NCBI GenBank assembly: GCA_020723325.1
Contig: DYJD01000008.1
Location: forward strand, 1 to 64,000
DNA: 64,000 nucleotides
From: Desulfosudis oleivorans
Lineage (GTDB): Bacteria > Desulfobacterota > Desulfobacteria > Desulfobacterales > SURF-7
Reading direction: 5' to 3'
Below are positions 1-9,728 of this stretch, in pieces. The position numbers and the translations under genes were made by a program. Below the pieces are notes generated by a model. That model saw only the letters and a program-made list of their open reading frames with translations, searched no databases and was not told the origin of the DNA. The stretch's first letter is position 1. Each line of letters begins with the position of its first letter.

Positions 1-249
1 GAGTCCCCCCATTAAAATCGGCCTGGTTCCGCTTCCCGCCCTTTAATGGATATCATACCAAGTTAACCGATTGATAATTAAAATTTTGACCCAAAAGTGA
101 GGCCGTTTTTTGGGCCAATAACGAACTTTTTGGGGCCGAAAAACAGCTTTTAAGGATTTTGCCCAAAGGGGAGCCCGCCCGCCGCCCTTTTGATGCGGAA
201 GCCACTTGTTGATTGTAAAGTCCCGTCCCGTCATACTGTTTGCGTTCTC

Positions 250-334
250 TTACATAATCCGAGGGGTATTATCCGACATTGCGCCTGATCTATTCCGCTT
301 GAGGTGCAACGATCGGATAATTCGGATTATGTAA
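250..334. repeat. Nested perfect inverted repeat
   Basis: The outer arms TTACATAATCCGA (250-262) and TCGGATTATGTAA (322-334) are perfect 13-base reverse complements. The inner arms TTATCCGA (269-276) and TCGGATAA (313-320) are perfect 8-base complements in the same nesting order. The 36-base centre is unpaired. The design recalls folded single-strand recombination sites or the end of a small mobile element, but no recombinase is nearby. Function unknown. Confidence 0.7.
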
Positions 335-494
335 TCGAGTGCAAACATCCCGCCGGGCCGGTCCTCACTTGAGGTAAGCGGCCGTCTGATTTTGATGTTT
401 ACCTGCTTTGCAGTGCCGCACGCGGCGGGCTCGGCACAAGGCGCTCGATGGTATCAGGTCATTTTTTTTTAACGGCCAAAACCCAAGCAATCAA

Positions 495-526
495 ACAGCC
501 GGAGGAATCTCTCCCCGGCTGTTTTT
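495..526 (+). terminator. Rho-independent terminator
   Basis: ACAGCCGG (495-502) pairs with CCGGCTGT (515-522) across a 12-base loop and is followed by a T run. No plus-strand gene upstream in the window would use it, so it may be a remnant of a lost gene. Confidence 0.5.
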
Positions 527-545
527 AGTTTTGTTACCTTGTAAC
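512..545 (+). repeat. 34-base direct repeat, copy 1
   Basis: This copy matches 827-860 at 31 of 34 positions by eye and ends in TTTTGTTACCTTGTAAC, which contains the small palindrome GTTAC-CTT-GTAAC. It overlaps the right arm of the terminator at 495-526. Confidence 0.6.
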
Positions 546-826
546 AATACGTTCCAGGCATAGCGGATACCATGCGGTTGAAAAAAAATAGCGACCTTTC
601 CACCAGCTTTTCACGACCTTTTCGCCACCTTTCCAGGACCTTTTCACCCCTGAAAATAAGGTTAGTCGTTTGATATGACAGACAATCTGTAAAAACCTTT
701 TCGTTTTCCAGGAAAGGGGGATAAGTAGGGATGAACGCGGGCCTTGCATGATGGACAAGATTCTGATCAGGAAGAAAAATGTGCGGGGCAGCCCGGCCGG
801 CGGTTCTTCTCATCAAAATCAGACCA

Positions 827-860
827 TCCCCGGCGATTTTTAATTTTGTTACCTTGTAAC
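827..860 (+). repeat. 34-base direct repeat, copy 2
   Basis: Second copy of the repeat at 512-545, with three differences. It ends directly beside the 3' end of the minus-strand toxin gene. The two copies bracket about 280 bases with no recognisable gene. Confidence 0.6.
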
Positions 861-861
861 G

Positions 862-1206
862 CTATTTTATCGCATATGCTTTGTCATGGGGGCCTACAGT
901 CAGAAATACAACTGTTTTGTCGGATAGGTCTTCGCAGAAACAAAATTCACATTCTTGAATATTGCGGCACTCCTCGCAGATAACAAAAATGACTCGAAAG
1001 TTCCGGTCAATGCGCGCGCTGCGGCACCCAATCAAATTCAATTTGCCGCTGACGTCACCAAGAAATTCCGTGTTGTGGTATGGATTTTTCAGAATCCGGT
1101 CGATTCGTCGTTTGATGGACTGCCGTATTGATGAATATCGACGCAAGTTTTGAGTGAACAGCTCTTCATATACAGCCTCGTAATCACTCACCCCAAACCT
1201 CGTCAT
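862..1206 (-). CDS. RelE/ParE-like toxin with a cysteine cluster
   Basis: A 114-residue protein that I read as the toxin of a type II toxin-antitoxin pair. Toxins of the RelE/ParE superfamily usually cleave mRNA on the ribosome or poison gyrase; which applies here cannot be told. Support comes from its size, the basic N-terminal helix region, the strand FRVIFVI (70-76) and the ending VGPHDKAY typical of RelE-like chains. It starts inside the upstream gene with a 23-base overlap, the usual arrangement of translationally coupled TA genes. The odd feature is C77-x2-C80-x5-C86-x2-C89-x-C91, a zinc-ribbon-like cluster between the last two strands. The family is a confident guess, the target is not. 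Confidence 0.7.
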   Translation of the reverse strand: MTRFGVSDYEAVYEELFTQNLRRYSSIRQSIKRRIDRILKNPYHNTEFLGDVSGKLNLIGCRSARIDRNFRVIFVICEECRNIQECEFCFCEDLSDKTVVFLTVGPHDKAYAIK

Positions 1207-1408
1207 GGGAATGCAGTTTGATATGACCCCGCGCTTTTCGCTGTTTGATATTTTTCATATCCTTGTAGAGCGGCATTTCCGGGGTCAGATGGAATATGTC
1301 CGGCTCCTTTTTCGTGATTCTTGTCAGTTCCTCGCGAATAATCCGCCGGATAAGCGGTTCCAAGGCTTTGGCGATCTCATTTGCTGAAAGTTGTTGTGGC
1401 TGGGTCAT
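1184..1408 (-). CDS. Antitoxin of the type II pair
   Basis: A 74-residue protein directly upstream of, and overlapping, the RelE-like toxin gene. It starts at an ATG preceded by AGGAGA at good spacing. The N-terminal half (8-34) is a charged helix of the dimerising or DNA-binding kind. The C-terminal half, with PEMPLYKDM and the ending HDEVWGE, looks like the extended tail that wraps the toxin in such pairs. Antitoxins of this kind usually repress their own operon. No operator palindrome stood out upstream. Confidence 0.65.
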   Translation of the reverse strand: MTQPQQLSANEIAKALEPLIRRIIREELTRITKKEPDIFHLTPEMPLYKDMKNIKQRKARGHIKLHSHDEVWGE

Positions 1409-1971
1409 TTTATCTTCTCCTGTTTGGGCTGTAAAAACGTTCTATCCGGCCTTTTGTTGAGCATTATTCCTTTCAGCAATCACCTCGACAAACTGAACAA
1501 CCCGTATGGTCTAAATATTATTTAGCTCATTTAGGTCGCCAAATCAATCGGTTGTGATGAAAAACATTGCGAAAAATTGTCCGTTTCAGTTATTTTGCTG
1601 CGATAATAGTACGTTAGCAAGTCATTGAGGCGTATTATACAAGCAATCGCTCCGGCATTTGGGTTCTGGGCATTTAGGTCTTTTGGTAATAATGGCCGAT
1701 TTTTTTTTTTTTCATCCGGGTTGGGCGTGATCCTGGAAATATGTACCTTGCGACTGTCAATGCCGAAGCGGAAATTCAGGTGACGGCGGGTAGACATCTC
1801 AGGCAAGGGAATCGCATGTGAAAAACATGCGATTCCCCCTGCACGCACCTGCTATTTAAGCCGCCGTGAGACAAGTAAAGTTTGGAGGACTAAAGGATTC
1901 AGGATACGAGATGATTTTCCATCGTATCCCTTTTCCCGTATCCCATATCCCGCGGCTCGTATCCAACATAT
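1409..1971. other. Intergenic stretch without a supported gene
   Basis: The only long open frame (minus strand, 1531-1848) has no ribosome binding site and no recognisable motif, so I do not call it. Near the right end (1902-1961) lies a cluster of CGTATCC-type words, including the hairpin GGATACGA (1902-1909) / TCGTATCC (1922-1929). That hairpin sits about 45 bases past the acyl-CoA ligase stop and could help end its transcript, although it has no T run. Confidence 0.4.
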
Positions 1972-3981
<2,010 letters not shown>

Positions 3982-4112
3982 TGCAACCTCCTTGGTGTCT
4001 TATGTTTTACTCAAGATTTCTCACATGGGCTCCATGCCGAATTGCTTTCATTTGTCATTTTTCGTGACTTTTTTCAAAACATTTTGATAAGGTAAATGCG
4101 AAAGGAAAAAAA

Positions 4113-5186
4113 ATGAAGCTTCCAAAACCGAAGATGGCCATTTGGGGATTGTTGTTCGCAGCGGTTTTTCTTGGGCTGTATTTTTTCGACGAACTGGGAA
4201 TCCGGGAAATCCCCCTGCCGGTATTGCAACAAAAATATGAAAAACCGGAATCAAAATATGTCGCGATTGACGGAACCCTGGTGCATTACTGCGATCAGGG
4301 AAGGGGGCCGACCTTGGTGCTGCTCCATGGTATTGCCGATGCCCTGCAGACCTGGGACGGCTGGGCCGCAGCCCTTGCAGGTCATTATCGGATCATCCGG
4401 CCTGATCTTCCCGGTTTCGGCTTGACCGGGCCCTTGCAACAGGGTGAGTATTCCAAGGAGAGCTATGTTCGTTTCCTGGATCAGTTTATGACCAAGCTGA
4501 AGCTTTCAAAAGTGATTCTGGTGGGTAATTCCCTGGGGGGCGCCATCGCCTGGAATTATGCCCTGCAATTTCCGGAAAAGGTTCAGCGTATGATCTTGAT
4601 TGATCCGGCCGGTTATCCCCTGTCCATTCCCTATCCGCTGAAAATCGCCGGCATGCCTGTTGCCAAGCACATTGCCGCCCTGATCACTCCGCGCTTCATG
4701 TTTCAACTCAGCTTGCAGCAAGTGCTGGGCGACTCTCGGAAAATCACACCGGAAATGGTGGATCGTTTTTATGAGTTGAATCTGCGGCCGGGTAATCGCA
4801 CGGCCCTCACGGTCATCATGGATAATTTGCAGCAATTGAATGCGGACCCGGCCTTCAGCAAGGCCATTGCCGGCATTCGGACGCCGACCCTGCTCCTTTG
4901 GGGGGAAAAGGATCGTTGGATTCCGGTATCCCAGGTGCAATTGTGGCAGCAGGATCTGCCCGGCATTCAAACCATTGTGTACCAAGGAGTGGGCCATGTG
5001 CCCCAGATGGAAATTCCCGGTCGCAGTGCAGCCGATGTTCATCAGTGGCTGATGAGCGCAGGATCAGAAGAAAAACAGGCAACGGCGTATAACGTTTTCC
5101 GAATCGTGGTTGTCGGCGCCGGGTGTTTTCTACTGGGGCTGCTTAGCTGGTATCAATTCAGCAGGAGGAAAAAGATAAAAGAATGA
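4113..5186 (+). CDS. Membrane-anchored alpha/beta hydrolase
   Basis: A 357-residue alpha/beta-hydrolase-fold enzyme. The triad is readable: Ser140 in GNSLGG, Asp267 in GEKDRWIP and His295 in GVGHVPQ, with the oxyanion motif LLHGIAD near residue 71. A hydrophobic segment at 9-26 and another near the C-terminus (about 329-348, followed by SRRKK) suggest anchoring at both ends with the catalytic domain outside the cytoplasm. The substrate is unknown; esterase or lipase-like action would suit the divergent acyl-CoA ligase, but that is inference. AAAGGAAAAA lies just before the ATG. Confidence 0.85.
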   Translation: MKLPKPKMAIWGLLFAAVFLGLYFFDELGIREIPLPVLQQKYEKPESKYVAIDGTLVHYCDQGRGPTLVLLHGIADALQTWDGWAAALAGHYRIIRPDLPGFGLTGPLQQGEYSKESYVRFLDQFMTKLKLSKVILVGNSLGGAIAWNYALQFPEKVQRMILIDPAGYPLSIPYPLKIAGMPVAKHIAALITPRFMFQLSLQQVLGDSRKITPEMVDRFYELNLRPGNRTALTVIMDNLQQLNADPAFSKAIAGIRTPTLLLWGEKDRWIPVSQVQLWQQDLPGIQTIVYQGVGHVPQMEIPGRSAADVHQWLMSAGSEEKQATAYNVFRIVVVGAGCFLLGLLSWYQFSRRKKIKE

Positions 5187-5257
5187 GGCCCTGGGAGTCG
5201 ATAAACGGGTCGTCTTGCCAAACATCCTGCTGATGAAAAACGTGAATGAATTGAAAC

Positions 5258-6700
5258 ATGATCGACAACGTTTCTGATCCTGACAAACTCCTGCAGGTTC
5301 GCATCCGGCGTTTTTATCTATCGGTTTTGGGTTACACTCTGACCATTTCCGTTTTATGGGTGGCCAAGGCAGCGGATCTGGTGCTCATCTCCAATCAGCA
5401 GTTTCTGGCAGCCGTGGTCGTATACGTAATCATTGAAATCGGTTTTTACAGTCTGATCCGCTCCGGATTCAGCCTGCGTTTCAAGGACCCCAGCTTGACC
5501 ATTCCCCAGATCGTGGTGGCCCTGACCTGGATATCCTACCTGATGGTTTTTTCCTACAAGATCAGCGGCGGCGTTATGGCAGCCTACTATTTCGTCATCC
5601 TGTTCGGTGTATTTCAGTTGACCCTTACTCAATTCCTGTTGGTTTCCTTCATCACCCTGATGGAATTCGGCGGTGTCATTCTGTGGCATGTGCAGGCATC
5701 AACACCGAATTATAATTTGAAGGGCGAATTGATTCTGTGGTTCATTTTGGCCGGCGGTATGTTGTGGCTGTCTTTTGTGGGGGACTATATCCGCAAATTG
5801 CGCGAAAAATTAAAAACCAGCAAGATCAAGCTGGAGGAAAATCATCGTGAAATTTTGCTTCAAAAGGAAGAATTGGATTCGGCCAATCGAAAAATCCAGA
5901 GATCCTTGCGGGATCTGAAAAAAGCCCAAGAGGATTTGATCCAAAACGAAAAAATTGCCGTGACAGCCAAGCTGGTGGCCGGGGTGGCCCATGAAGTCAA
6001 TACGCCCCTGGGGGCGGCCATTATGGCGGCCTCCTTCCTGGATGAAAAAACCAGGCAATACACGGAAAACTGCCTCCAAGGCAAGGCGGACCAGGCGGAT
6101 TGGGCCGCCTATTTATCAAAGGCGGCGGATTCTTCCAGAATCATTCTCGAAAACCTGAATCAAGCCGCTGAACTGATCTCCTCCTTTAAACGTTTGGCCC
6201 TGGAACAGCCCAATGAAAAGCCGCGTTTTTTTAATTTAAGGAAAAATCTGGAAAGAACCATTGCATTGTTGCGCGCGGAATATCAGCAGGGAGGGCATAC
6301 GGTCACGCTGGATTGTTCAGAGCAAATCAGTATTTACAGCTATCCTGACGCATTTACCCAAATCATCACCATCCTGGTGAGGAATTCCCTGGTGCATGGT
6401 TTTGAAAATCTGGCGGGCCGGGAAATTCATATCCAGGCCGAGATCGTGAGAGGCTACCTGAAGCTGGTCTATACGGATAATGGAAGCGGCATGGATCAGA
6501 CCACTCTGAAAAAAATGTTCGACCTTTTTTTCACCACCAAGAAAAAGCAAGGCCGGTCAGGACTTGGTCTGCCGATTCTAAACAACTTGATTCATCAGAA
6601 GCTGGAAGGTCGCCTCGAGTGTTCCAGCATTAAAGACCAAGGTGTTGCTTTCTGTATTCAGATCCCCCTGCAAGGCGAGTGGAACAACATCATCAACTAG
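5258..6700 (+). CDS. Membrane sensor histidine kinase
   Basis: A 480-residue kinase. The first 180 residues hold about six hydrophobic segments and no clear periplasmic sensor domain. A coiled coil follows (about 185-235), then the phosphoacceptor box GVAHEVNTPLG with His245. The ATPase part shows NSLVHGF (N box), DNGSGM (G1) and SGLGLPI (G2). It probably senses a membrane or soluble cue through the membrane bundle. No response regulator is directly attached; the nearest is the lone receiver at 7437. The 3' end overlaps the convergent gene at 6693 by 8 bases. Confidence 0.88.
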   Translation: MIDNVSDPDKLLQVRIRRFYLSVLGYTLTISVLWVAKAADLVLISNQQFLAAVVVYVIIEIGFYSLIRSGFSLRFKDPSLTIPQIVVALTWISYLMVFSYKISGGVMAAYYFVILFGVFQLTLTQFLLVSFITLMEFGGVILWHVQASTPNYNLKGELILWFILAGGMLWLSFVGDYIRKLREKLKTSKIKLEENHREILLQKEELDSANRKIQRSLRDLKKAQEDLIQNEKIAVTAKLVAGVAHEVNTPLGAAIMAASFLDEKTRQYTENCLQGKADQADWAAYLSKAADSSRIILENLNQAAELISSFKRLALEQPNEKPRFFNLRKNLERTIALLRAEYQQGGHTVTLDCSEQISIYSYPDAFTQIITILVRNSLVHGFENLAGREIHIQAEIVRGYLKLVYTDNGSGMDQTTLKKMFDLFFTTKKKQGRSGLGLPILNNLIHQKLEGRLECSSIKDQGVAFCIQIPLQGEWNNIIN

Positions 6701-7133
6701 GCTTTTTTGAGTGCATCCCTGGGCGCATATGTTTTTGAACAATATGCATGAAATCATCGATGAGGCGCTTGTGCTTATAGCGACCGCGCTTCTTGATCAC
6801 TTGTAATGCCTGGTATACTTTTTCCAGTTCCATCTGCGAGCAGAAAGTCAGGCGGTCGTTTGAAAATGCAGCCGGCAGAATGTTTATTGCCGGCTTGTTC
6901 CCGGAGAAAAATACATTGATGCTTTCAACGACTTCAGCCGAGGTTTTAATGGGCCAGGATTCATCCGGATTGCACGCCGCCCCTTCGGTACGCTTGGCTT
7001 GGCAGTCGCTACGATTTTTTTTTGCAACGGCAGTACAAGGGGAATCCAGGTTGTCGGCAATGGTAAGGCCGTATTCATCTGCAAAGACAAGACAGGGCAT
7101 CAGCAACGCAATGAACAGAAGCATTTTTTTCAT
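6693..7133 (-). CDS. Small secreted protein of unknown function
   Basis: A 146-residue protein with a clear Sec signal peptide (MKKMLLFIALLMPCLVFA, cut about residue 18-19). The mature part has four cysteines, enough for two disulfides if it folds in the periplasm, and a basic C-terminal third with KKRGRYKHKR. I do not recognise the family. It is convergent with the kinase gene and overlaps its last 8 bases. A possible partner of that kinase, but nothing in the sequence proves it. Confidence 0.6.
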   Translation of the reverse strand: MKKMLLFIALLMPCLVFADEYGLTIADNLDSPCTAVAKKNRSDCQAKRTEGAACNPDESWPIKTSAEVVESINVFFSGNKPAINILPAAFSNDRLTFCSQMELEKVYQALQVIKKRGRYKHKRLIDDFMHIVQKHMRPGMHSKKPS

Positions 7134-7436
7134 GGGGCACCGAATTATTTAAGTTCATGTTGTCTGGTTTTATTACTGGAACGATTCATTCGTTTTTCTA
7201 TCTTTTTGAGCTTTTTTTCAAGCTTTTTTGTGGTCGCAGGCATCTCTGAAGGCAGATAGATATAAAATATATTGATCTTTTTAGAAGGGTATGGCATTTT
7301 TGGAGCGTGAAATGCATGTTGAACCCTGCCTCTTCCTGCCGCCTCATGGTTTGTAGCGCTTGCTGTACCTGCTGGTGATCATCAGTGGCAACCGGAAATA
7401 ATCAGACAACAATCACCCAAAAAATGCGAGGTATCT
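7134..7436. other. Intergenic region
   Basis: This gap lies between two divergently read genes and should hold both promoters. It contains T-rich tracts (about 7195-7235) and a sigma-54-like -24 element TGGCAT at 7292 whose -12 half is poor (GAGC). I see no RNA gene or repeat. Confidence 0.35.
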
Positions 7437-7910
7437 ATGTCCGATGGTCTTGACGTCATTATTATTGATGATGACCCGGCCGCTTCCGAAGCCATAGCGG
7501 ATATTGTTAATCGCTTTTACACCTGGGGCGATGTTTATGTATTTACGGACGACGAGGAAGCCCGGATTTACTGCCTAAATCGAGATACCAGCATAGCGAT
7601 CTTCATCGTGGATGTATTCTTGAAGGATAAGAGCGGCTTTTTGTTTCTTGACTCCATTGCCGGTAAATACGAGGCTGTTTATGAAGACACCATCATCATC
7701 ACCGGCCATTCCAATAATGATGTGGTGGACATGTGCGTGGCTGCAGGCATCAATCATCTTTTGGAAAAGCCCATCCGCATCCATGCCCTGCAATTGGCGG
7801 TGCGCTCCATTGCCGCAAAATACTTGCGCCTGGCGGATCGGCTCATGAACAGTACGGTATTCCACCGGGATTATTTCAAGATTGCGGATGCGGTGGGCGG
7901 GCGCGACTGA
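7437..7910 (+). CDS. Single-domain response regulator
   Basis: A 157-residue protein made of a receiver domain and a short C-terminal helix. The acidic pocket is Asp11-Asp12-Asp13, the phosphate acceptor is Asp59 in IVDVF, the switch threonine is in ITGHS and the invariant lysine is Lys111 in EKPI. There is no output domain, so it must act through a partner or as a phosphate relay. The kinase at 5258 is the closest candidate donor. The start ATG has a weak upstream GAGG. Confidence 0.85.
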   Translation: MSDGLDVIIIDDDPAASEAIADIVNRFYTWGDVYVFTDDEEARIYCLNRDTSIAIFIVDVFLKDKSGFLFLDSIAGKYEAVYEDTIIITGHSNNDVVDMCVAAGINHLLEKPIRIHALQLAVRSIAAKYLRLADRLMNSTVFHRDYFKIADAVGGRD

Positions 7911-7930
7911 TGTTTTTTTGCAAAGACTGA

Positions 7931-9727
7931 TTAATTGGTTTTGTGTTTGAATCTAGCCACGAATTTGTGAAACATTTGTTTAACTTCTGGATCCTTTTCC
8001 TGATCAAAAAGCCGTTCAAATGTGCCGCGAATTCCTACCCTGGAAAAAGCCAGGGATTCCCCCAATTCTTTATATGCACTGGCGCCGAGTTGAAAGAGCA
8101 TGGCTGCCGCCACGCCTCCCACACGTTCCCGTAAATTGAACCGGCCGGCTTGTGTCGGATATTGCCAGGCCTTGAAGCCCATGCAGGCTGCATTGTAAAA
8201 GGCGGTGCGACCGGCCCCGACCCTGCGGACAGCATCATACACCATATACGCCACCACCAGCGGGCTGCTTTTCAGGCTTGGGGGTACGGCTAAATTCATT
8301 TCAGAAAGATCGGCCAGGCTCAGGGACAGCAAATAGTTCATGGAGTCAGGGGGGGTATACAGGAGGGTACCTTGCTCAAGCTGCTCGCGAAAAGTGATGG
8401 AGCCCGGCAGGGCGGTAAAGGATGCGGGCTGCAGGCCGATTTTGTTTTGGATGCAGAATGCGGCGATATCCCGGCCTGTATGGTCGTCCATGGAATGGAA
8501 ATAGTCAAAAGGCAGTCCGGTGATGAAAGCGCCGTGCACTGAAATCCCATGCCCGATGATGTTGCGGATGCAGGCGGAATAATATTCGGAAACACTCAAA
8601 CCACTGCGACGGATGGCGTTGATGGCGTTTTTGCCGATATATTCCAGATTGCGCATATCCAGGGATTCAAAACCAATGAAAAAATGGGAAGCGCCTGATA
8701 AGCGCAACTTTTTCAGCAGGGTTTCATCTTCAGCCACGTTGATGGAGACCTGGGCCGCATAATTCAGGTTCAGATTTCGCTTGATTATGCCGTCCAGGAT
8801 AGCCTCCAGGTTTTTTTTGGCCAACAGTAGATTGTCCGGCAGAAAAAAAAAGAAGCGGTTCTGGAAAGAAGGCTTTTTTTGCTGGATATGGGTCAATTCA
8901 TCCAGAAAGTCCTCCGGGCGCCGGGAAGAAAAGGCACGCTGGTTGCGCGGCAGACTGGAAATGGAACAGAATCGGCAGGAATATGGGCAGCCCAAATAGG
9001 GGGTGGTGACATGAATGCGCAAACCCTTGCCGAGCTGGACGCCGATTACCGGAATTTTCCTGAAAAATTGAAGTGGCATGGCCGGCAGTTCAACCACATT
9101 GGGGTTGCCCCAGATCGCATTTTCCATGGTGTGTGTGCCGATGTATTCTGGTTGGAGGGCGCCTTTACGGATGTCGGCCGTGATTCTGGTAATAGTGGCG
9201 GTGTCCCCGGCGCCCTTGACACAGGCGATCAGATCCGGAAAAGGCGCATGCTTGCGCAAAAAGGTATCAATATCTTTGCTGCTGGTGGAAACATGGATGC
9301 CGCCCAGAATCACCGGAATGCGGGCAAAATTAAGGGGCAAGGCAGCGGCCACGGCCGTGGGGAAATTGGAGCTGATGGTGGAGATGAAAACCGCCTGGGG
9401 ATTGCTATGGGCTTTCCGGATGATTTCGTCCATCTGGCGTCTGCGATTGTCGGCCAGGATGATTTTGGCGTGAATATCGGCCTTGGCCAGTTGGTTGGCG
9501 ATATAATAGGAGGCATAATTCTCCATGCCGAAATATTCCAGAATTTCCCCGCGGATTTTTTGCTCATCGAAATGCAGATAATTGAGAAAATTATCCCGGC
9601 CCAGCGCCTGGGCATCCCGGCCGGTGAGATAGGTCACAAGTTCAAAGGGCGAGGCAATGCCTTTTTCTGATAGATCCATCAGGTTAAAGGCAGCCGGATG
9701 GAACATGATGTAGTATCGTCGATGCAT
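7931..9727 (-). CDS. B12-binding radical SAM protein
   Basis: About 598 residues counting from the ATG at 9727. The first 190 residues resemble a cobalamin-binding domain, with GGIHVS matching the fold's nucleotide loop. A radical SAM core follows with CPYSCRFC (about 245-252), the CxxxCxxC that holds the 4Fe-4S cluster. Members of this class methylate or rearrange lipids, tetrapyrroles, antibiotics or peptides; the substrate here is unknown. An upstream in-frame start at 9802 would lie inside pepA, so I prefer 9727, which puts the ATG 1 base after the pepA stop. ATG at 9706 is another choice. Co-transcribed with pepA. Confidence 0.8.
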   Translation of the reverse strand: MHRRYYIMFHPAAFNLMDLSEKGIASPFELVTYLTGRDAQALGRDNFLNYLHFDEQKIRGEILEYFGMENYASYYIANQLAKADIHAKIILADNRRRQMDEIIRKAHSNPQAVFISTISSNFPTAVAAALPLNFARIPVILGGIHVSTSSKDIDTFLRKHAPFPDLIACVKGAGDTATITRITADIRKGALQPEYIGTHTMENAIWGNPNVVELPAMPLQFFRKIPVIGVQLGKGLRIHVTTPYLGCPYSCRFCSISSLPRNQRAFSSRRPEDFLDELTHIQQKKPSFQNRFFFFLPDNLLLAKKNLEAILDGIIKRNLNLNYAAQVSINVAEDETLLKKLRLSGASHFFIGFESLDMRNLEYIGKNAINAIRRSGLSVSEYYSACIRNIIGHGISVHGAFITGLPFDYFHSMDDHTGRDIAAFCIQNKIGLQPASFTALPGSITFREQLEQGTLLYTPPDSMNYLLSLSLADLSEMNLAVPPSLKSSPLVVAYMVYDAVRRVGAGRTAFYNAACMGFKAWQYPTQAGRFNLRERVGGVAAAMLFQLGASAYKELGESLAFSRVGIRGTFERLFDQEKDPEVKQMFHKFVARFKHKTN

Positions 9728-9728
9728 C

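Larger units (their letters stand above)
1..861. other. Gene-poor accessory stretch
   Basis: I see no convincing gene here. The longest open frames lack a ribosome binding site, resemble no family I know, and one runs through a hairpin terminator. The stretch does hold a nested inverted repeat (250-334), a hairpin terminator (495-526) and two copies of a 34-base repeat (512-545 and 827-860). Together with the toxin-antitoxin pair next to it, this looks like a decayed accessory region. No transposase or integrase gene is visible. Confidence 0.5.

Noticed and set aside
43-234. 63-residue open frame on the minus strand
   Set aside because: No ribosome binding site, no recognisable motif and a composition like random GC-rich sequence.
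469-816. 115-residue open frame on the minus strand
   Set aside because: It runs through the hairpin terminator at 495-526 and one copy of the 34-base repeat, and has no good start signal.
1531-1848. 105-residue open frame on the minus strand
   Set aside because: No family resemblance and no ribosome binding site. It could be the remains of a transposase, but I see no motif to say so.
7292-7306. Possible sigma-54 promoter before the receiver gene
   Set aside because: The -24 part TGGCAT is good, but the -12 part is GAGC instead of TTGC, and it is more than 100 bases from the start codon.
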